In this document: positions 15,157-20,052 of the stretch, one piece after another
Layout of the letters: every line of letters starts with the position of its first letter
Position numbering within the stretch: the first letter of the stretch is position 1
Source of the DNA: Muribaculaceae bacterium
Lineage (GTDB): Bacteria > Bacteroidota > Bacteroidia > Bacteroidales > Muribaculaceae
Reading direction: 5' to 3'
Assembly: GCA_016302215.1 (NCBI GenBank)
Contig: JAEDNZ010000010.1
Location: 1 to 20,052 of the forward strand
DNA: 20,052 bases
Position numbers and translations under genes: made by a program
Notes under the pieces: model-generated
The model's input: only the letters and a program-made list of their open reading frames with translations
Told to the model about the DNA's origin: nothing
Databases searched by the model: none

Positions 15157-15978
15157 ATGAGCCTTACTCTTGACATCACGATATGCACCTACGGCCACGA
15201 AGGCCTGATGCGCACCGCCGCCATGATTTTGCCCCCTATGCCGGGCGTGCGTTACATCGTCTCTTGGCAGATGCCCGGCGAGACGGCCACACTGCCGCTG
15301 CCGCCCGAGCTTTCACGCGCCGACATCATAGTTTCTCAGATTGACTCTCGCGGACTCAGCGCCAACCGCAACAATGCCATCAGCCTCGCCTCGGCCGACA
15401 TCATATACATTGCCGACGACGACATCAGCATTTACCACGAAGGCCTGCGAGCTATGCTTGACACGTTTGAGGCCAGGCCGCAGCTCGACATCGCCGCCCT
15501 CCGTTATGACGGCACCGACGCCAAGCGATACCCCGACACCACATTTGACCTGCGACGACCGCCGCGCGGCTATTACCTATCATCAATAGAGCTATGCTTC
15601 CGCCGCCGCGTCTTTGACAGCGGCCTGCGCTTCAGCACACTCCTGGGCATCGGCGCCCCCGTGCTCGGCGCCGGCGAGGAGGCCAACATTGTCCACCGGG
15701 CGCTATGCCGTGGATTTGTTGGGCGTTTCTTACCCATCACCATAGCTCGTCACGACGGCCTATCCACCGGCAACCACGACTTCAACCCGCGTGCCATCAT
15801 GGCCGAGGGTGCCTCGCACTCGTATCTCAACAGATACCTCGCCCCGGCTAAGATGCTCGTCGCTGCTTATCGCCACAAAAAAAGCCTCTCAGCCACTCTG
15901 CGTTATTACCGCTTCTTGCTGAAAGGCTATGTATATGGTCTGAGGCACTTCCGCCGCAACGGCGACGAGCGCCCCTAA
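15157..15978 (+). CDS. Family 2 (GT-A) glycosyltransferase
   Basis: A 273-residue inverting-type sugar transferase. The GT-A signs are ITICTYGHEG at the N-terminus (7-16), the RGLSANRNNAI nucleotide-sugar region (65-75), the metal-binding DDD in YIADDDI (84-90), and LGAGEEAN (170-177), which supplies the likely catalytic-base acidic residue. The C-terminal ~60 residues are basic with an amphipathic, Tyr/Leu-rich segment that could touch the inner membrane; there is no clear transmembrane helix. The length is typical of small single-domain GT2 enzymes. It is the second gene after the GT4-like enzyme, 40 bp apart, so a shared glycan pathway is likely. Its stop codon overlaps the stop of the converging outer-membrane gene by 4 bp. 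Confidence 0.88.
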   Translation: MSLTLDITICTYGHEGLMRTAAMILPPMPGVRYIVSWQMPGETATLPLPPELSRADIIVSQIDSRGLSANRNNAISLASADIIYIADDDISIYHEGLRAMLDTFEARPQLDIAALRYDGTDAKRYPDTTFDLRRPPRGYYLSSIELCFRRRVFDSGLRFSTLLGIGAPVLGAGEEANIVHRALCRGFVGRFLPITIARHDGLSTGNHDFNPRAIMAEGASHSYLNRYLAPAKMLVAAYRHKKSLSATLRYYRFLLKGYVYGLRHFRRNGDERP

Positions 15979-17699
15979 AACTTCAGGCTCACGCCGGCGA
16001 GGCCATGCACCCCGGCTGACGGCAGACCCGGATAGATGTCATAGCGATGCCCGAGGATATTCTCGCCGCGTGCATACACCGTCACCTTCTCGTTAATCTT
16101 ATATGTAGCGCCCAATGACAGCTCGCTCACTGACCCCAGCTCTTCTGTCTTGGGGGTGCCGGCAGACATCTCGCCCGGCGTTGCGCTATAGATGCGGCGG
16201 CTGCCGCGGTAGTTATAATCCACCTTGATGTCAAGGCGCTCTATCGGGTGCACCGTCACGCCGCCGCTGACCACAATCTTCGCGCGGTCGCGCCACTGGT
16301 AGTAGCCCCGGTCATATTTCTGTGGTGCACCCTCCACAGAGGCATAAGCCTCAAAATAGCGCTTATGCTCATAGCTCAGACGCGCTCCATAGTGAAAGCC
16401 TTTGAGGTTAACGCTCGCAAACATCGGCGTCACGCCCTCGCCGAAGGCCATTATCGGCATCAGCCAATCGTTGGCCACGGCATAGCCCCCTTTAAGCTCC
16501 ACGCCGAAGCCGCCAAAACGGCCTATGTTGATGCCGGCATCTACGGTCACAGGCACATGCGACCGCCCATACACCCACGCCGATGGCATATACGGCGTGT
16601 AGTCATACAGCGAGCGCAACGTGTTGAGATGCTCACCGCCGCCAAGGCGCACATACACCCCGCACTGCGACGCCGCATCGAGGCCGAGCACCACATCGGG
16701 CGCCACATGAAATTTCTTGCCCTCCCCGCCGGTAGAGATATCTATCTTAGCGCCAAGACTTGCGGTAAAGCGCTGATATTTAAGTTTATAATATGGCGTG
16801 AGGCTGATGACGCCGAGCGTGGGGCGCTGCACCGCGGCGGCGCTCGCCTCGCCATAGTATGTAGGCAGGGCATCATCGCTGCTCACAAAGTCGGCACTGA
16901 GTTTGAGGCCCGCTATGGGCTGACCTTTTGCGCTCAGATATGCCACGCCGGCGCCGCCGCTGATGCGCGTCTCTGACACGCCGGGAGCGCTCACTCCGGC
17001 GCCGTAGGCCGCCAAGGGCATATCCTTGCTGAAGCCCATCACGCCCACGCCGGCATTGACGCCATAGCCCACGCGACCCACTTGCGAGGTCCACTCCGCC
17101 GTGGCGTCAAAGCGTGTTACATTCTGCTTATAGTCTGCGCCGTAGAGCGGATTACCCAGTGCCGTGTAGCCGAAGTCGGCGCCTATGCCCAGCGCGCTCA
17201 CCGCGCTGAAGTGATGGCTGAAGTCGGCCGTGACTCCCACGCTGTGGTTCTTAACCTTGGGCTTTGTGCCGACGGCATCGGCATAGCCGTCATATTGGCT
17301 GCCGCTATATTGGGCATGAAGCCCCAGCATGGTCTTATCGTTGTCGATGATGCGATAACCCGCCGTAGCGCCGATATTCAGTAGCGGGAAATAGCCTATC
17401 GCCGCATAACCGCGATAGGGGCTGCGTGCCGGGATGCTGCTGTAGCGCGCCGGGTCAAGACGCGCTATCAGCGCCGTCAGCTCTGACGCATACGAGTATT
17501 CGGCATACGACAGCTGTGTCGGTGTCACCGAGCGTGTTACCATATCGGGCACCACGCCGCTAAGACGTGTGGCGGCGCGCTCCTGTGGCTCCACAGTGCG
17601 CTCTACTACCACCTCGGTGCGCAAATCCTCTGCCGTGGCTGTCAGTATCGCCATGGCGGCGGCAGCCGCCACATAGACTCGTTGTCTCTTCTTATTCAT
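15975..17699 (-). CDS. TonB-receptor-like outer-membrane beta-barrel without plug
   Basis: A 574-residue outer-membrane protein. The signal peptide is MNKKRQRVYVAAAAAMAILTA, with cleavage after about residue 23 (TATA-EDL). About 70 residues of non-barrel N-terminus follow (for example EVVVERTVEPQERAATRLSG), then alternating beta-strand patterns to the end. The last strand region, VYARGENILGHRYDIYPG, is the ENIL/Y-x-x-Y-P-G pattern typical of TonB-dependent receptor C-termini, and the chain ends in the Phe (VSLKF) recognised by the barrel-assembly machinery. The ~120-residue plug domain and a TonB box are not recognisable, so energised import is doubtful. It follows the large TPR gene by 67 bp on the same strand. 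Ligand and function are unknown; databases tend to call such proteins TonB-dependent receptors by similarity. Confidence 0.78.
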   Translation of the reverse strand: MNKKRQRVYVAAAAAMAILTATAEDLRTEVVVERTVEPQERAATRLSGVVPDMVTRSVTPTQLSYAEYSYASELTALIARLDPARYSSIPARSPYRGYAAIGYFPLLNIGATAGYRIIDNDKTMLGLHAQYSGSQYDGYADAVGTKPKVKNHSVGVTADFSHHFSAVSALGIGADFGYTALGNPLYGADYKQNVTRFDATAEWTSQVGRVGYGVNAGVGVMGFSKDMPLAAYGAGVSAPGVSETRISGGAGVAYLSAKGQPIAGLKLSADFVSSDDALPTYYGEASAAAVQRPTLGVISLTPYYKLKYQRFTASLGAKIDISTGGEGKKFHVAPDVVLGLDAASQCGVYVRLGGGEHLNTLRSLYDYTPYMPSAWVYGRSHVPVTVDAGINIGRFGGFGVELKGGYAVANDWLMPIMAFGEGVTPMFASVNLKGFHYGARLSYEHKRYFEAYASVEGAPQKYDRGYYQWRDRAKIVVSGGVTVHPIERLDIKVDYNYRGSRRIYSATPGEMSAGTPKTEELGSVSELSLGATYKINEKVTVYARGENILGHRYDIYPGLPSAGVHGLAGVSLKF

Positions 17700-17766
17700 T
17701 ACCTTATATTGTAGTCCGTGTTATAAGTCATTGATTATCTTCATGATGATAGCGGCGAGCCGTGCA

Positions 17767-20052
17767 TTATCTGTCGCGCAGACGTTTGTCTATCATTTCT
17801 TTGATATCCGGCTCTTTGCCCGGATAGTTCTCGCGCAGTGATTGCAGATACTCGCGAGCCTCAAAGGACTTGCCCTCGGCGGCATACACATCGCTTAGCA
17901 CGATGAATGCCCTCGCCAGCCAATAGGTATGCGACGTGCCGGAGTTAATCAGCTTCTCCACCGACGCCCTGGCCTTGGCATAGTCCTTGGCGGCGAGATA
18001 GCTCTCGCCAAGCGCCACACATGACCGGGCGCCATACTCGGCATCGGGACGCCCTGACAACTCGCGCCAGATGCTACGCGCTCCGCCCACATCACCCTTA
18101 TGGCTGAGTATCTCGGCCTTGGTGTAGGCGGCTTCGTCTTTATCTTCCGAGCCGGTGGTCGAGGACGATAGCAAGGCGCTCGCTGCATCGAGGGCCTCGT
18201 CATAGCGTCCCATAGCCATGGCGCAGCGCATCACGCCCGCGCGGGCCGCATTGAGCACCGTCGATGACGAGGCGCGCTCCGCCGCGGCCTTATAGCTCTG
18301 CAGAGCATCGTTGGCGCGGCCTTTGTCGAGAGCCGCTGCGCCGGCCACCAAGTAGGCGGTCTCGGCAACTCGGTTGTCGGGATAGCGGCTGATGATTTGT
18401 GAGGCATATTGGGCCGCCGCGCTCATATTGCCGTTGTCGCGCGCGTCTTCGAGCAGATAGCCCAAGGCCTGCGCCGCATAGCGTCCTGAGGGATAGCGCT
18501 CCACGTAGGCGCACAGCTTGGCGGTGCTAAGGTCGTTGAGATACTGCTTCTCGGCAGCCTCGTAGGTCAGCTTATCGGCCTCCGCAGCATCAAAGCTCGG
18601 GGCATTGGCCACCCCGGAGATAAAGGCGGCATACTCGTCAAGGGTGCCGGCGTCGGCGCAGATGCGCTTGAGCGACTCGGCAGCCTCGGCGGCCTCATCT
18701 GACGTGGGATAGCGGCGTATCACTTCTTTGTAGGCCTCCACGCCCTCTGACTTGCGACCGGCATTGAGCAGCGTCAGTGCCATCTGCAGGTAGCCCTGCC
18801 GGCCCTGCGATGTATTGGGATATTCTTTCACCAGTCTGCGATACACATCAATAGCGCCGGCGTTGTCGCCAAGCTGTATGTAGCTCTCGGTCATCTCCAA
18901 GAGAGCATCGGGCATCAGAGTGCTCTGCGCAAACTCTTGCTCCAGACGTTTCAGGCCGGCTATCTTGCCTTTATGGTCGCGGTTATAGCCCCTCATCAGC
19001 GCCTGCATAAACAGGGCATAGTCGCCGGCCTTCTCATTTTCTTTATAGGCCTTGCCATACAGCTCTGATGCTGCGCTGAAGTCTTTGCTCATATATTTGA
19101 TATCGCCCAAGCGGTTGTAGGCATCGGCCACCACCTCGTGGCCTAACAGCTTGCCGGAGCTTACCACCTTGTTGAAGCTCACCTCAGCGGTGCCATACTC
19201 TTTGCGCGCAAAGCGGGCATAGCCTAAGTCATAGCGGGCCACGGCGCGATTGCGCTCTGACCCGTAGCTGCCGTTGAGATATTCATTGAGGCGTGTCACT
19301 GCGCCCTCGTAGTCGCCCGTGCGATACATTGCCTCGCCCAGGGTCAGAGACGTCTCGGCGCCTATTGCCGCGTCATAGCCCTTCAGTGCCTCGGCTTGCT
19401 TCAGGTAATCCACAGCCTCGGCATCGCGTCCCGCGCCCATTGACCGCAGGCCCAGGGTATATAGTATGCGCTGTTTGGCGCCAAGCACCTCGTCGGTGGG
19501 CGCGCTCATCCGACGTATTGCGCCGAGCGCTCCTTCGTAGTCGTCATCGGTGAGGTAGCCCGTCACGATATACGACTGCACCTCCGGAGCGTAGCGGCTG
19601 TTGGGGTAGCGCCGCAAGAAGTCCTCAAACGTGGCTGCCGTGCTCCCGAAGGGCACCTTTGCACCGGTCATCTTGGCCACGGCGTAGTTATAGTAGGCTG
19701 CCTCCTGCACTGACAGGTCATAGTCCATACGCAGCGCCTTCTCAAAGGCCATCAGCGCCGCCGACGTGTCACCGTCCTTGGCAAGGGCCTGTCCTATATA
19801 CAGATAGGCGCTCTGTGCCATGGCATCATTGCCTTGCGTCACCGGCCGCAGCAGCTCCACTGCCTTGCCGTAATCGCCTCGCATATATTTGTCAAGACCC
19901 ACTATATACAGCGCCGACAGCTCGGGCGTCTCCACCATGCTCATATATTTATTGAGCATCTTCATCGCCTCCCCGCTTTTGCCCTGGCGATAGGCGGTCT
20001 CGCCCGCGATGCGCGTAGCCTCGGCTTCATATTGCGGAGCTATGTCGGTGCG
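17767..20052 (-). CDS. Large TPR-repeat protein, N-terminus outside window
   Basis: The frame is open to the right edge, so the N-terminus and any signal peptide are missing; 761 residues are visible. Almost the whole length is helical TPR and TPR-like repeats: AYLYIGQALAKDGDTSAALM near the start, then many units of the form G-D-Y-x-x-A-V-x-x-L and Y-P-x-S-x-x-A-x-x-A, resembling the YbgF/BamD-type outer-membrane TPR scaffolds. The C-terminal part (SFEAREYLQSLRENYPG) also fits that type. No catalytic motif is visible. The internal ATG at 19965 is not the start, because repeat sequence continues upstream of it (about 29 more codons). It sits just before the plug-less barrel gene, which suggests a periplasmic partner of that barrel; this is inference from position. 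Confidence 0.86.
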   Translation of the reverse strand, partial: RTDIAPQYEAEATRIAGETAYRQGKSGEAMKMLNKYMSMVETPELSALYIVGLDKYMRGDYGKAVELLRPVTQGNDAMAQSAYLYIGQALAKDGDTSAALMAFEKALRMDYDLSVQEAAYYNYAVAKMTGAKVPFGSTAATFEDFLRRYPNSRYAPEVQSYIVTGYLTDDDYEGALGAIRRMSAPTDEVLGAKQRILYTLGLRSMGAGRDAEAVDYLKQAEALKGYDAAIGAETSLTLGEAMYRTGDYEGAVTRLNEYLNGSYGSERNRAVARYDLGYARFARKEYGTAEVSFNKVVSSGKLLGHEVVADAYNRLGDIKYMSKDFSAASELYGKAYKENEKAGDYALFMQALMRGYNRDHKGKIAGLKRLEQEFAQSTLMPDALLEMTESYIQLGDNAGAIDVYRRLVKEYPNTSQGRQGYLQMALTLLNAGRKSEGVEAYKEVIRRYPTSDEAAEAAESLKRICADAGTLDEYAAFISGVANAPSFDAAEADKLTYEAAEKQYLNDLSTAKLCAYVERYPSGRYAAQALGYLLEDARDNGNMSAAAQYASQIISRYPDNRVAETAYLVAGAAALDKGRANDALQSYKAAAERASSSTVLNAARAGVMRCAMAMGRYDEALDAASALLSSSTTGSEDKDEAAYTKAEILSHKGDVGGARSIWRELSGRPDAEYGARSCVALGESYLAAKDYAKARASVEKLINSGTSHTYWLARAFIVLSDVYAAEGKSFEAREYLQSLRENYPGKEPDIKEMIDKRLRDR

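Noticed and set aside
16248..16976. 242-codon open frame on the + strand opposite the barrel gene
   Set aside because: His/Ala/Arg-rich translation without any fold signature; explained by codon usage of the outer-membrane protein on the minus strand.
1..20052. Search for defence system, CRISPR array, prophage, IS element or tRNA
   Set aside because: No direct-repeat array, transposase, integrase, terminal inverted repeats or tRNA-like sequence seen; the only nuclease-like gene is the stand-alone AAA_9/PDDEXK_9 protein.

Overview
The window looks like a chromosomal segment of a GC-rich (by eye somewhat above 50% GC) gut-type Bacteroidales, plausibly Muribaculaceae. Three things point to Bacteroidota. 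The recognisable promoters use the TAnnTTTG -7 element of the Bacteroidota primary sigma factor. None of the start codons has an obvious Shine-Dalgarno sequence. The families present (DUF1573, Bacteroidota-type ComEC with a degraded tail, AAA_9/PDDEXK_9 ATPase, lipoprotein cyclophilin, Na/Pi symporter with a PhoU-like tail) are typical of the phylum. The family-level placement is inference. There are 15 genes, tightly packed, with no gap over about 180 bp. I see no tRNA, rRNA, IS element, integrase or CRISPR array.

Left part (1-5.6 kb): a 5'-truncated DUF1573 protein is followed by a zinc-less class III sirtuin on the + strand. Converging on them is a minus-strand run aroE - yeiH-like - comEC, transcribed from a promoter just upstream of aroE. 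Centre (5.7-9.5 kb): two + strand genes, a secreted TPR protein and an AAA_9/PDDEXK_9 ATPase-nuclease, each with its own promoter.

Minus-strand block (9.5-13.9 kb): transcription order is Na/Pi cotransporter, a 127-residue protein of unknown function, a lipoprotein peptidyl-prolyl isomerase, and an M16 zinc peptidase. The last two are 4 bp apart and look like an envelope protein folding and turnover pair. Diverging from the transporter is a + strand pair of glycosyltransferases (GT4-like, then GT2; 14.0-16.0 kb). The last part (16.0-20.05 kb, minus) holds a large TPR protein, cut by the window edge, followed by a plug-less TonB-receptor-like outer-membrane barrel. These two are probably one envelope operon.

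The most notable signals are regulatory rather than a new gene system. The promoters for the phosphate transporter and the glycosyltransferases are interlocked back to back, with a perfect 7-bp inverted repeat between the -7 elements. The glycosyltransferase start codon lies only 4 nt after its -7 element, so its mRNA should be leaderless or almost so. Promoter positions also force shorter starts than the longest reading frame for aroE, the TPR gene and the transporter. I found no convincing undescribed multi-gene defence or mobile system. The TPR/barrel pair and the transporter/127-aa pair are the best candidates for uncharacterised function.
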